A DNA stretch of 64,000 nt from Clostridia bacterium (GCA_017516765.1 JAFXBE010000007.1:1-64000); one strand, 5' to 3'; counted from the first letter of the stretch, positions 7,920-16,778 are shown. Notes: generated from the sequence alone by a model not told the origin. Program-made: numbers and translations.

Positions 7920-9263
7920 TCATCCCTTGCCCAGCTTTTTCAGGGCATAGAATACGCCCACGTTGGCTTCTGCGTCGCACCACGCCCGGTGGGCTTCGCT
8001 CTGCTCAATGCCGAACTGCCGGGACAGGTACTCCAGCTTCACGCTTTCCCAGCGGTTCTGCGCCTTGAAATGCTTGGCATAGAGATAGGTGTCGAAAAAC
8101 GGGTTTTCCAGCGCGACCCCCGCACGGTTCGCCGCTTTGGTGATGTAGTGCAGGTCGGAGGAGCGGATATTGTGCCCCACCAGCGGCAGCTCCCCGGCAA
8201 AGGCGGCAAACTGCCGGATCACCTCGCTTACCGGGGGCTTGTCTGCCACCATGCTGTCGGTAATGCCGGTCAGCCGGGCGATCATGGGCAGGATCTTTCT
8301 GCCGGGGTTGCACAGCCAGTCCTGCTTTTCCACGATTTCACCGTTTACCACCTTTACCGCACCGATCTCCGTGATCTCTGCCGGTGCATCCCCGTTGGCT
8401 GCGCCGCCGGAGCCGGTGGTCTCGATGTCGAAAGCCACAAAACTGTCAAAGTCCGGAGCGGTCAGCTCGGTCAGCTCGCCGGGCATGCCGTCCTCGATCT
8501 CTTCGTAGTCCAGCCCCATCATTTCCAACTGTTCCAGCAACTGCGCCATCTGCCGCCGGGTGCCGTTGATGCGCAGCACCTTGTAGCCCACCACCCGGTC
8601 GTCGTCCTCGGCTTCCGTAACGGCAGTGTCGGTCATTTTGGCAGCGCTCTCCAGCGTCCGGCGGTAGGCAAGGGTATCCTCCATATCCAGCGTTTCCATA
8701 AAGCGGGCCAGCAGGGGGGCGGTGTGTGCGCCGCCTGCCGCCTGAATGGTGCGGATGCCCTGGGCGGCTTTGGCGACCTTCTCCCGGATGGCGTCCTGCC
8801 ATACCTTTACAGAGGTGCTCTTGTTTTCCCACTTGCTTTCAAAAAAGGCGGGGGAGTTGAACAATGCATCCGCCATCTCGCCCACGGGGGCGCTCACTTC
8901 GTCAAAGAATCCGCGGATGGTCAGCCGCTGCCGGGCTTTCTCGTCCTGCTCGGTCTGCTTGATAAAGCTCTCGATCTGCCCCAAAGGCTCATCGATCATC
9001 GCCGTCAGCTCCCGGATCTGGCTCTCGATCTCCAGATAGGGCGCCATGTAGACCTTTTTGATCTCCTTGCGCTTATCCTCCAGCGCGCGCTTCAGCCGGG
9101 AGAGCTTCGCCTTGTCGCCCTTGGCATCCCGCAGGCTTTCTTCGGTATAAACGATGTGGGTGTACCGCTGCAGATTTTGCTCCAGCCAGGCCTTCAGCTC
9201 GTTAAAATTCTCCAGCACCGCCACGCCGGGCTGCTGCCGGGTAAGGATGGTCAGTTCATCCAT
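7920..9263 (-). CDS. DUF1351-like / DnaQ-type 3'-5' exonuclease fusion
   Basis: A 447-residue two-part protein. Residues about 1-130 form a highly charged helical region (KLSRLKRALEDKRKEIKKVY, then QIESFIKQTEQDEKARQR) that looks like DUF1351, a domain found mainly in phages of Firmicutes. Residues about 275-440 are a DEDDh exonuclease: DIETTG at 279-284 (Exo I), the EITEIGAVKVVNGEIV strand, GHNIRSSDLHY (Exo II) and HRAWCDAEA (Exo III, His 425 and Asp 430). The start has GGAGG 9 nt upstream. It should degrade or trim DNA or RNA 3' ends. The gene overlaps the upstream membrane-protein gene by 8 nt and lies downstream of polC. Related exonuclease folds occur within PolC, so a proofreading or repair role is possible but unproven. 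Confidence 0.82.
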   Translation of the reverse strand: MDELTILTRQQPGVAVLENFNELKAWLEQNLQRYTHIVYTEESLRDAKGDKAKLSRLKRALEDKRKEIKKVYMAPYLEIESQIRELTAMIDEPLGQIESFIKQTEQDEKARQRLTIRGFFDEVSAPVGEMADALFNSPAFFESKWENKSTSVKVWQDAIREKVAKAAQGIRTIQAAGGAHTAPLLARFMETLDMEDTLAYRRTLESAAKMTDTAVTEAEDDDRVVGYKVLRINGTRRQMAQLLEQLEMMGLDYEEIEDGMPGELTELTAPDFDSFVAFDIETTGSGGAANGDAPAEITEIGAVKVVNGEIVEKQDWLCNPGRKILPMIARLTGITDSMVADKPPVSEVIRQFAAFAGELPLVGHNIRSSDLHYITKAANRAGVALENPFFDTYLYAKHFKAQNRWESVKLEYLSRQFGIEQSEAHRAWCDAEANVGVFYALKKLGKG

Positions 9264-9732
9264 GCTGCTGTACCTCCGTGGTTTGCTGCTTTTCCCGTTT
9301 TGCCTCTTCCGCATCCATCCAACGGTACAGCCGGTGGATGTTGGCATAGTAATCGTGTCCGGAACGGTTTTTGGTCGCAATGATCGGCTCGATCCGCTTG
9401 CGGATGGCCTTGTCCAGAAAGCCGTGCGCCAGCTCATAGACCACCGTTTTGTCGTAGATCTGCTGGTTTACGCCTACCGAGAAATGTTCAATGCGGGCGA
9501 TGTACCCGCCGATCTCTTTGTAGGACTGGGAAAACGGATTCTTTGCGATCTCTTCCACCTGTTCGATCTTGTAGCGGCTCAGCGCATCCAGCGCCTGCGC
9601 CTGCAGCTGGTTGAAGGCATCCAGCGTAGCCTGCTTGCGGTCTCTGCATGCGGTCCAGATGAAGGTGTACAGGGAAAAACCTGCCGAAACAAGAGACAGG
9701 AGAAAGGCAGCGACCGAGAGCGCGGTTTCCAT
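9256..9732 (-). CDS. Single-span membrane protein, unknown function
   Basis: 158 residues: one N-terminal membrane segment (ALSVAAFLLSLVSAGFSLYTFIW), then a helical cytoplasmic domain with the block YKIEQVEEIAKNPFSQSY and a conserved-looking central part (GHDYYANIHRLYRWMDAEE). It resembles DUF4760-type small membrane proteins in layout, but I am not certain of the family. It overlaps the exonuclease gene by 8 nt, so the two are translationally coupled and likely act together. A purine-rich GGAAAGG precedes the ATG. Confidence 0.7.
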   Translation of the reverse strand: METALSVAAFLLSLVSAGFSLYTFIWTACRDRKQATLDAFNQLQAQALDALSRYKIEQVEEIAKNPFSQSYKEIGGYIARIEHFSVGVNQQIYDKTVVYELAHGFLDKAIRKRIEPIIATKNRSGHDYYANIHRLYRWMDAEEAKREKQQTTEVQQHG

Positions 9733-9751
9733 GTGTGATCCCTTTCCTTCT

Positions 9752-9783
9752 GCTGCCGGGAACGGCTCCCGGCAGCGTTTTTT
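9752..9783 (+). terminator. Plus-oriented terminator-like hairpin between two minus-strand genes
   Basis: GCTGCCGGGA, loop ACGGC, TCCCGGCAGC, then CG and six T residues. The U-tract is on the plus strand, although genes on both sides are on the minus strand and the minus-strand copy has no U-tract. It may end antisense transcription; the stem alone could also pause polC transcripts. Confidence 0.6.
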
Positions 9784-9801
9784 GCATTGGTGCAGCTGCT
9801 T

Positions 9802-12800
9802 TTACATCAGCAGGGAGAAGAGGTCCACCTGACTGGTCTCGGGCAGCCCCTCCAGCGCGCCCTGATTGCGCAGCGCTTCGATGGCGCTTGCGCCCACGTG
9901 CGCCCGGGCCTTCAGATCCTCGATGCTGATGAAGGGCTTCTCCGGGTCTCTGGCATCGATAATGCCCTGTGCCGAGGCTTCCGGGAAGCCGGAAATGGAG
10001 GTGAAGGGGCAGCGCAGGTCGTCCCCTTCGATCAGGAAGCGGTTCAGATGGCTCTTGTAAAGATCCACCGGCAGCATACGGATGCCGCGCATCTGCATCT
10101 CCAGCAGCATGCGGTAGGCATTTTCCTCCTGCTTTTCACGCACGCTCATCTTTTCTTCCCGGTTGGCAAAGTCGGTCAGCCGGTCGCGCAGGGTCTGCAC
10201 GCTCAGCAGCATGCGGGCGGCATCGAAGCCGTCGCCGCGGATGGTGAAGTATGCCGCGTAGTAGGCCTGGGGGCGGTACACCTTGTACCATGCCACGCGC
10301 AGACCCATGGTCACATAGGCCACGGCGTGCCCGCGGGGGAACATGTACTTGATCTTTTTGCAGCTTTCAATGGCCCAGTCCGGCACATCGTGGGCCTGCA
10401 TGGCTTCCTCCCATTCGGGCTTCAGACCTCTGCCCTTACGGACGGATTCCATAATGTCGAAGCTCATCTTCTCCTGCATGCCCTTGGAGATGAGGAAGTT
10501 CATAATATCGTCGCGGGTGCAGAAGCACTGCGCCAGCTTGGCCTTGCCGGAGTTGATAATGTCCTGTGCATTGCCCAGCCATACGTCCGTGCCGTGGCTG
10601 AGGCCGGAGATACGCACCAGCTCCTCCATGGTGGTGGGGCGGGTCTCCATCAGCATACCGCGTACAAAGCTGGTGCCGAATTCGGGAATGCCCAGCGTGC
10701 CGGTCTCCCACATAATGTCCTCTTCCGTAACGCCCAGCGCATCGGGCTTGGAGAACAGGCTCATCACCTTCTGGTCGTCCAGCGGGATCTGTTTGAAGTT
10801 GACCCCTGTCAGCTCCTCCAGACGGTGGATCATGGTGGGGTCGTCGTGTCCCAGACAGTCCAGCTTTACCAGAATATCATGCATGGAGTTGAAGTCGAAG
10901 TGGGTGGTCAGGGTGGAGCCTTCGATATCGTCTGCCGGGTGCTGGATGGCGGTAAACTGGCAGATGTCGTACTCCTTGGGCAGCACAACGATGCCGCCCG
11001 GGTGCTGACCCGTGGTGCGTTTTACGCCCACGCAGCCCGCCGCCAGCCGCTCCTTGTGGGCGCGTCCGGCAGGGATGCCCCGCTCCTCCAGATACTTGGC
11101 GGCAAAGCCGAAAGCGGTCTTTTCCGCCAGACCGGAGATGGTACCGGCGCGGTACACATAGCCCTCGCCGAACAGCTCTTCGATGTAGGCATGGGCGCGG
11201 GGCTGGTATTCGCCGGAGAAGTTCAGGTCGATATCCGGCACCTTGTCGCCCTTGAAGCCAAGGAACACTTCGAAGGGGATGTCGAAACCGTCCTTGGACA
11301 GCTTGTGCCCGCAGATTTCGCAATCCTTGTCGGGCAGGTCAACGCCCACGCTGGCAAGCTCCGGCGGGGTCAGGAACATCTTGTGGCAATGGTCGCAGCG
11401 GTAGTGGGGCGGCAGGGGGTTAACCTCGGTAATGCCGCACATGGTGGCAACGAAGCTGGAGCCTACCGAACCGCGGCTGCCCACCAGATAGCCGTCGGAC
11501 AGGGACTTGCTTACCAGCTTCTGGGCAATGGAGTACAGGGTGCCGAAGCCGTAGCCGATAATGGAGCCCAGCTCCTTTTCCAGTCGCTTCTGGATGATCT
11601 CCGGCAGCGGGTCGCCGTAGAGCGCCTTGGCAGTGTTCCACGAGCGGTTCTGGATGTCGTCCGCCGCATCGGGCCAGAAGGGCTGGAAGGTGTCCTTGCC
11701 CTCCGGGTGCTTGGGGAAGAGGCGCAGCTCCTCCACCATGTCGGCGATCAGCTTGGGGTTGGCAATGACCACCTCATACGCCTTTTCCTTGCCCAGATAG
11801 GAGAATTCCTCCAGCATCTCGTCCGTGGTCTTGAAGTACAGGGGCGGCTGGTTGTCGCAGTCGTCAAAGCCCAGACCTGCCTGCAATATGGTGCGGTAGA
11901 TGCTGTCCGAGGGGTTGAGGAAGTGCACGTCGCCGGTGGCGACCACGGGTTTGCCCAGCTTTTCGCCCAGCGCAACGATCTTGCGGTTAAAGTCCCGCAG
12001 ATGCTCCTCGTCCCGGGCAGAGCCGTTGCGGATCATAAACTGGTTGTTGCCGATGGGCTGGATCTCCAGATAGTCGTAGAAGGACGCAATGCGCTCCAGC
12101 TCGCTGTCCGGCTTGCCGTCGGCGATGGCGCGGAACAGTTCGCCCGCCTCGCATGCGCTGCCGATGATCAGCCCTTCCCGGTACTTGACGATGTTTTCCC
12201 GGGGCATGTTGGGGTGGCGGTAGAAATATTTCAGGTTACTGTCGGAGATCAGGTGGTTCAGGTTCTGCATGCCCTTCTGGGTCTTGCAGAGCAGAATGAT
12301 GTGGTAGCTTTCGCCGATGGTCTCGCCCTCCAGCACGGTGTCCAGATCGCTGTAGCAGGTCGCGCCCTTTTCCTTGGCGGCTTCCAGCATTTTCACCAGA
12401 CACTGGGCGGTGGCGGCGGCATCGTGCACGGCACGGTGGGCGTTCTTCAGCGATACGCCCAGAAGACGGCATACCGCGCCCAGCTTGTGGCTCTTCTGGG
12501 TGGGGTACAGCCTGCGGGAAAGGGTGAGGGTATCCAGCACCGGGGAATGGAAGGCAACGCCCATGCGCCCGCATTCGGCCTGCAGCATGCCCATGTCGAA
12601 GGGGGCGTTGTGGGCGGCTACCGGGCAGTCGCCGATAAAGTCCAGCAGCTCCCGCACCGCCTCTGCCGGGGTACCCTTGCCCCGGAGCATCAGGTCGGTA
12701 ATGCCCGTCAGCTCGCTGATCTTGGGCTTGAGCGGGATGCCGGGGTCGCACAGGATGCTCAGCTCATCCACGATCTGCCCGTCCGCCAGCTTGACCGCGC

Positions 12801-14247
12801 CCACCTCAATGATCCGGTCCATGGCATGGCTCAGACCGGTGGTCTCAAAGTCCAGCACCACGATGGGGGTATCCAGCGGGCGGTCGTCCGCATCCCGGAC
12901 GATGGGGTTCGTCTCGCACAGATAGCCCTCCACGCCGGGGATCAGCTTGATGTTGTTCTTCTTGGCCGCGCCGAATGCGGCAGGGAAGGCCTGTGCGCTG
13001 CCGTGGTCGGTGATGGCAACGGCAGAATGACCCCACTTGGCGGCCTGCGCGATCAGCGCACCCGCATCGGCGGTGGCGTCCATGGTGGACATGGTGGTGT
13101 GCATGTGCAGCTCAATGCGCTTTTCGGGGGCGGTATCCTGCCGCTCCACCTTGGGCATCTGCTGGATGTCGCGCACGGTAATGGAGAGCTCGCCAAGGAA
13201 GTTGTCCATGCGGCATTCGCCACGTACCCGTACCCGCATGCCGTTCTTGATCAGCTTCAGCTGGTCGTTCACCTTCTGCCGCTCCTCGTCGGTGGGGGGC
13301 TTGGGGGTCTCGCCCATGGGGGTGCGGCGGGCACGGTACTGATAGAAGGCCTTGCAGTAGATGGTACCGTTGTCGTCATACACGGCGAAGGTGGAAAGCA
13401 CGGTTTCGCCGCCCTTTAATTCCTTGGGATCGTTCAGCCCGGTCACGATGCCGTCGATCACCACCACGCCGCTGTCCTCTGCCAATTCGCAGATGGGCAC
13501 GGGCGGGTCGGCAATGCCCCGGCCCTTGATCACATCGCCCTTGGGCTCGTTCTTCACCGGAGCGGAGCGGGTGGTCATGGTGCCGGATGCGCTGCGGGCG
13601 GCGGCGGTGCGCACGGGCGCGGCGGGCTTGACCGGCTCCGCAGGGGCGTTCACTTCGCTGTCCTGCTGCGCCACCACATTGTCGTCCCACAGGGGCGGCT
13701 CGTCCGCCGGGGGCTCCTGGAAGGTAAAGCCCCGCTCGGCACGCATCTTCCGGGTCCACTCCTCCCGCTCGCCGCACACGGTCAGCGATACGGGCACCGT
13801 TACCCGGAAAATATCATAGATGGCGGTTTTCAGCTTCTCATCCACCTGATGGTTCTTGAAAAAGCGCATGGCAATGGCATCCGGACAGGTAAGCAGGAGG
13901 GTGCCGTCCTCGTAGCTCCAGCCGGTATCGTCCACCCAGGCAGCCATGGCGGGGCTCAGGCGGCGCAGAAAATCCGTCAGAACGCTTTTGTAGGCGTTCA
14001 CGTCGCTGAGGAAGCTCTCGCCCAGCCCGGGACTGGCAATGCGCATGGCTACCGACAGCTGGGGAAACAGCTGCCGCAGCTTGCTTTCCAGAAGCAGATA
14101 ATCCTTCTCGCCCACCAGCTCGTCGCACAGGAAGGACATGTATGCTTTATTGATCTCTTTTTTGTACAGCACCCGCTCGATGTGCAGCTTGCCCTTCAGG
14201 GGCGGCACGGTTTCTTCGAGTACCTTCAGCAGTTCGGTTTTGTTCAT
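9802..14247 (-). CDS. polC: DNA polymerase III subunit alpha, PolC type
   Basis: PolC (1481 aa) is the main replicative polymerase of low-GC Gram-positives. Visible domains: an N-terminal domain with a Pro/Ala-rich linker (about 170-235), an OB fold (about 245-365), the PHP domain starting at RIELHMHTTMSTMDA (378), into which the proofreading exonuclease is inserted (PIVVLDFETTGLSH at 461, ending around HRAVHDAAATAQCL), a zinc-binding CDHCHKMF...CEICGHKL segment, the palm with PDIDLNFSGEYQ, and the C-terminal helix-hairpin-helix tail. Length is typical. Its ATG overlaps the ispG stop (ATGA), so it is translated from the ispG–polC transcript. Confidence 0.98.
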   Translation of the reverse strand: MNKTELLKVLEETVPPLKGKLHIERVLYKKEINKAYMSFLCDELVGEKDYLLLESKLRQLFPQLSVAMRIASPGLGESFLSDVNAYKSVLTDFLRRLSPAMAAWVDDTGWSYEDGTLLLTCPDAIAMRFFKNHQVDEKLKTAIYDIFRVTVPVSLTVCGEREEWTRKMRAERGFTFQEPPADEPPLWDDNVVAQQDSEVNAPAEPVKPAAPVRTAAARSASGTMTTRSAPVKNEPKGDVIKGRGIADPPVPICELAEDSGVVVIDGIVTGLNDPKELKGGETVLSTFAVYDDNGTIYCKAFYQYRARRTPMGETPKPPTDEERQKVNDQLKLIKNGMRVRVRGECRMDNFLGELSITVRDIQQMPKVERQDTAPEKRIELHMHTTMSTMDATADAGALIAQAAKWGHSAVAITDHGSAQAFPAAFGAAKKNNIKLIPGVEGYLCETNPIVRDADDRPLDTPIVVLDFETTGLSHAMDRIIEVGAVKLADGQIVDELSILCDPGIPLKPKISELTGITDLMLRGKGTPAEAVRELLDFIGDCPVAAHNAPFDMGMLQAECGRMGVAFHSPVLDTLTLSRRLYPTQKSHKLGAVCRLLGVSLKNAHRAVHDAAATAQCLVKMLEAAKEKGATCYSDLDTVLEGETIGESYHIILLCKTQKGMQNLNHLISDSNLKYFYRHPNMPRENIVKYREGLIIGSACEAGELFRAIADGKPDSELERIASFYDYLEIQPIGNNQFMIRNGSARDEEHLRDFNRKIVALGEKLGKPVVATGDVHFLNPSDSIYRTILQAGLGFDDCDNQPPLYFKTTDEMLEEFSYLGKEKAYEVVIANPKLIADMVEELRLFPKHPEGKDTFQPFWPDAADDIQNRSWNTAKALYGDPLPEIIQKRLEKELGSIIGYGFGTLYSIAQKLVSKSLSDGYLVGSRGSVGSSFVATMCGITEVNPLPPHYRCDHCHKMFLTPPELASVGVDLPDKDCEICGHKLSKDGFDIPFEVFLGFKGDKVPDIDLNFSGEYQPRAHAYIEELFGEGYVYRAGTISGLAEKTAFGFAAKYLEERGIPAGRAHKERLAAGCVGVKRTTGQHPGGIVVLPKEYDICQFTAIQHPADDIEGSTLTTHFDFNSMHDILVKLDCLGHDDPTMIHRLEELTGVNFKQIPLDDQKVMSLFSKPDALGVTEEDIMWETGTLGIPEFGTSFVRGMLMETRPTTMEELVRISGLSHGTDVWLGNAQDIINSGKAKLAQCFCTRDDIMNFLISKGMQEKMSFDIMESVRKGRGLKPEWEEAMQAHDVPDWAIESCKKIKYMFPRGHAVAYVTMGLRVAWYKVYRPQAYYAAYFTIRGDGFDAARMLLSVQTLRDRLTDFANREEKMSVREKQEENAYRMLLEMQMRGIRMLPVDLYKSHLNRFLIEGDDLRCPFTSISGFPEASAQGIIDARDPEKPFISIEDLKARAHVGASAIEALRNQGALEGLPETSQVDLFSLLM

Positions 14248-15353
14248 GCTTTGCCCTCTTTTTCTTTCGCTAACGCTCTTGCTCTCTCAATCAGTATGGC
14301 GGCAAGGTCGCCCTCCACCTTCCGGGGCTTCCTGCCCTTTTCAAAAATCGCGCCCACAGTATACGCGCTGCCTTCGCCGCCCGCTGCGCCGCCTGCGCTG
14401 GAAAGCCCGCCGCCCGCCAGACCGATGTCCGCTTCCCGGGCTTCGCCGGGGCCGTTGACCACGCAGCCCATCACCGCCACGGTCATGGGCACACGGATGT
14501 CCGCAAGCTCGGTTTCCACCCGCTTGGCAATGGCGGCAACGTCGATGCCCGTACGTCCGCAGGTGGGGCAGGAGACCACGTTCACAAAGCTGTTGCGCAG
14601 TCCCACCGCCTTCAGGATGTCGATGGCTGCCGCCGCCTCCGGGATGGGGCTGCCGGTCAGGGAGACCCGGATGGTATCGCCGATGCCGTCCAGCAACAAA
14701 GCCCCGATGCCGATGGCGCTCTTGATGTTTCCGCTGCCGGGCAGCCCGGCTTCGGTAACGCCCACATGCAGGGGATAGTCGGTCGTCTCCGCAGCCAGCC
14801 GGTAGGCGGCGACGGTCAGGGGCACGCCGGAGGCCTTCAGGCTGATCACGATATCCTCAAAGCCGTATTTCTCCAGCAGCCGGGCGTGGGAAAGGGCGCT
14901 GTCCACCATGCCCTGAGGGGTCACGCCGCCATAGCGGGCAAGAATGTCTTTTTCGATGCTGCCGCTGTTCACCCCGATGCGGATGGGCACATGGTGCATC
15001 CTTGCGCAGTCCGCCACCCGCTTTACCTCGGTCTCGCTGCCGATGTTGCCGGGATTGATGCGCACCTTGGCAATGCCCCGTTCCATGGCGCCCACGGCAA
15101 GGTCTGCCCGGTAGTGGATATCCGCCACCAGCGGAACGGGGGATGCGGCAATGATGGCGGGCAGCGCATCCAGACAGGCTTCGTCGTAGACCGACAGGCG
15201 CACAATGTCGCATCCCGCCTCTGCCAGCGCACGGATCTGGGCAGAGGTGGCGGCGGCATCCCGGCTGTCGGTGTTGGTCATGCTCTGTACGGTAACGGGC
15301 GCGCCGCCGCCGATGGGCAGCCCGCCGATATGAAAGGAACGAGTCTGATGCAT
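14244..15353 (-). CDS. ispG: 4-hydroxy-3-methylbut-2-en-1-yl diphosphate synthase
   Basis: IspG (GcpE, 369 aa) is the 4Fe-4S enzyme that converts MEcPP to HMBPP in the MEP isoprenoid pathway. The TIM-barrel start is VTVQSMTNTDSRD, and the cluster-binding cysteines appear in VSCPTCGRTGIDV and VMGCVVNGPGEA, followed by a Glu. GGAGG lies 10 nt upstream of the ATG. Dxr of the same pathway is encoded nearby at 18441 on the other strand; in most Clostridia ispG and polC follow rseP in the same direction. Here they are inverted upstream of frr. A Gly/Ala-rich insertion (residues about 320-335) near the C terminus is unusual. Confidence 0.97.
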   Translation of the reverse strand: MHQTRSFHIGGLPIGGGAPVTVQSMTNTDSRDAAATSAQIRALAEAGCDIVRLSVYDEACLDALPAIIAASPVPLVADIHYRADLAVGAMERGIAKVRINPGNIGSETEVKRVADCARMHHVPIRIGVNSGSIEKDILARYGGVTPQGMVDSALSHARLLEKYGFEDIVISLKASGVPLTVAAYRLAAETTDYPLHVGVTEAGLPGSGNIKSAIGIGALLLDGIGDTIRVSLTGSPIPEAAAAIDILKAVGLRNSFVNVVSCPTCGRTGIDVAAIAKRVETELADIRVPMTVAVMGCVVNGPGEAREADIGLAGGGLSSAGGAAGGEGSAYTVGAIFEKGRKPRKVEGDLAAILIERARALAKEKEGKA

Positions 15354-15409
15354 GGGGTATCATCCTCCGTATTGTCAATGGGGAAAGACGTTAAAACGTG
15401 TCATCTTCT

Positions 15410-15438
15410 ATTATACCATAAATATCTCCCGGCAGGTA
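15410..15438 (-). promoter_or_regulatory. Probable promoter of ispG–polC
   Basis: Perfect TATAAT on the minus strand at 15410-15415, 57 nt upstream of the ispG start. The -35 region at 17 nt (TACCTG) is poor, so strength is uncertain. Confidence 0.55.
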
Positions 15439-15493
15439 GGGGTAGGGTGGGGCAGCGGGAAATCGCCGGCGTCCCCCAAGGCATATTTCCCAC

Positions 15494-15522
15494 TTGCCAA
15501 ATCCCCCCGAAAGCGGTACAAT
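15494..15522 (+). promoter_or_regulatory. Promoter of frr
   Basis: TTGCCA at 15494-15499, 17-nt spacer, TACAAT at 15517-15522. This gives a leader of about 125 nt before frr. With the ispG promoter it accounts for the 303-nt divergent region. Confidence 0.75.
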
Positions 15523-15656
15523 ATCCCCATGCATGGGCAGAATACCGTCTGCCCGCCCAAAACAAACAGGAAAACTCAGCCGGGTGCAGCCCGCGCCTGC
15601 TTTTTCCCAGCAAATCAAAACGGCTCCGTGCCATAGTTATTAAAGGAGGAACCGCT

Positions 15657-16214
15657 ATGTATCGTCAGGTCATAGATACCGCAGTCGAAAAAATGCAGAA
15701 GACCACCTCTGTTCTCCAGAGCGATCTTCGTTCCATCCGCGCCGGCCGCGCCAACCCCCAGCTGCTGGAGCGCGTTGTCGTAGACTACTACGGCGTGCAG
15801 ACCCCCCTCACCCAGATGGGTAACATCACCGCTCCCGAACCCCGTATGCTGGTCATCAGCGTGTGGGATCAGAAGGCCCTGCCGCTGGTGGAAAAGGCCA
15901 TCATCAAGAGCGATCTGGGTCTCAACCCCTCCAACGACGGCAAGATCATCCGTCTGGTCATCCCCGAGCTCAACGAAGAGCGCCGCAAGGAGCTGACCAA
16001 GGTGGTCCGTAAGACGGTGGAAGAAGCCAAGGTCGCTATCCGCTCCATCCGCCGCGATGCCATGGATCAGATCAAGAAGCTGGAAAAGAACAGCGAGATC
16101 ACCGAAGACGACCGCACCAAGGCCGAGAAGAAGATGCAGGACAAGACCGACGAGGCCATCAAGGGCATCGACGCCATCGGCGCCCAGAAAGAAAAAGAGA
16201 TCATGGAGGTGTAA
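15657..16214 (+). CDS. frr: Ribosome recycling factor
   Basis: RRF (185 aa, the standard length) splits post-termination ribosomes together with EF-G. The three-helix-bundle signature SIRAGRANPQLLERVVVDYYG is complete, as is the C-terminal helix LTKVVRKTVEEAKVAIRSIRRDAMDQIKKLEKN. AAAGGAGG lies 7 nt before the ATG. It is first in the plus-strand frr–uppS–cdsA–dxr–rseP block; pyrH, its usual upstream neighbour, is not here because the inverted ispG–polC pair occupies that position. A hairpin after the stop suggests that part of the transcripts end before uppS. Confidence 0.98.
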   Translation: MYRQVIDTAVEKMQKTTSVLQSDLRSIRAGRANPQLLERVVVDYYGVQTPLTQMGNITAPEPRMLVISVWDQKALPLVEKAIIKSDLGLNPSNDGKIIRLVIPELNEERRKELTKVVRKTVEEAKVAIRSIRRDAMDQIKKLEKNSEITEDDRTKAEKKMQDKTDEAIKGIDAIGAQKEKEIMEV

Positions 16215-16223
16215 GCCTCCCCT

Positions 16224-16265
16224 TGTCCCAAAGGGCTCAGGCTCTTTGGGACACTTTGCATTTTT
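16224..16265 (+). terminator. Hairpin after frr
   Basis: TGTCCCAAAG paired with CTTTGGGACA around a 10-nt loop, followed after 8 nt by five T residues. The distance to the U-tract makes it a moderate candidate terminator. Confidence 0.6.
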
Positions 16266-16271
16266 ACAAGT

Positions 16272-16562
16272 TTGACGAATGGGAGTTGTGCCAAAACCAT
16301 GCAGCAGACCTTTGAGCATCTTTTGGGGCTGCCCACCCCGGCTGCGCTGGCGATCCTCGCCTCCAGCGGCATTATCGGGGTGGATGTGGTGCCCACCGCC
16401 GCGCCCCCCAAACGCAACCCCGGCGAGGATGAGCTGCTCCGTTCCGATGCGGGCGAACAGGCGGGTTACGCCTCCACCCGGGTCATCGCTGTGGAAGAGG
16501 ACGGACGGCGGCTCATCGTTTCCCGCTTTCTGGTGGGCGTCCGCACGCCCGGGGAGGGCTGA
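16272..16562 (+). CDS. Small hypothetical protein between frr and uppS
   Basis: Up to 96 residues from a TTG start (16272); an ATG at 16299 (MQQTFEHLLGLPTPAAL...) would give 87 residues. Neither has a good ribosome binding site. The sequence reads like a real protein rather than a shadow: a hydrophobic helix AALAILASSGIIGVDVVP, then a basic/acidic segment and two beta strands (TRVIAVEEDGRRLIVSRFLVG). I do not recognise the family. It lies between the frr hairpin and a strong terminator at 16593. Confidence 0.5.
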   Translation: MTNGSCAKTMQQTFEHLLGLPTPAALAILASSGIIGVDVVPTAAPPKRNPGEDELLRSDAGEQAGYASTRVIAVEEDGRRLIVSRFLVGVRTPGEG

Positions 16563-16592
16563 GCCCATCCCCCCGAATGCAGCCGTTTTGCC

Positions 16593-16632
16593 GACAAGTC
16601 CGTTGCAGCTTAGCTGCGGCGGGCTTTTTGTC
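16593..16632 (+). terminator. Terminator before uppS
   Basis: A long stem from GACAAGTCCGTTGCAGC to GCTGCGGCGGGCTTTTTGTC (with G·U pairs, loop TTA), carrying five T residues in the 3' arm. A second hairpin (GCCCCCG/CGGGGGC) follows at about 16637-16657. Confidence 0.7.
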
Positions 16633-16712
16633 AAATGCCCCCGAAGACTGCGGGGGCAGGGCAGAGCCTGCTGAAAAGGGATTCTCGTTGATCGATTCCT
16701 TTGCTCCCGCCC

Positions 16713-16741
16713 TTTTCATTTCCCCGCTGCTTTGCTATAAT
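16713..16741 (+). promoter_or_regulatory. Promoter of uppS–cdsA–dxr
   Basis: TTTTCA at 16713-16718, 17-nt spacer, perfect TATAAT at 16736-16741, 37 nt upstream of the uppS ATG. Confidence 0.72.
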
Positions 16742-16778
16742 AGTTCTGTTCAGACCATCACTGACGGGAGGCACCGCC

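Noticed and set aside
7920..9732. Prophage
   Set aside because: Only one phage-like domain is present; no integrase, terminase, capsid or tail genes and normal composition.
9787..13419. Plus-strand ORF of about 1200 codons opposite polC
   Set aside because: It is the complement of a fully recognisable polC gene; it has His/Gln/Gly-rich composition typical of GC-rich shadow frames and no ribosome binding site.
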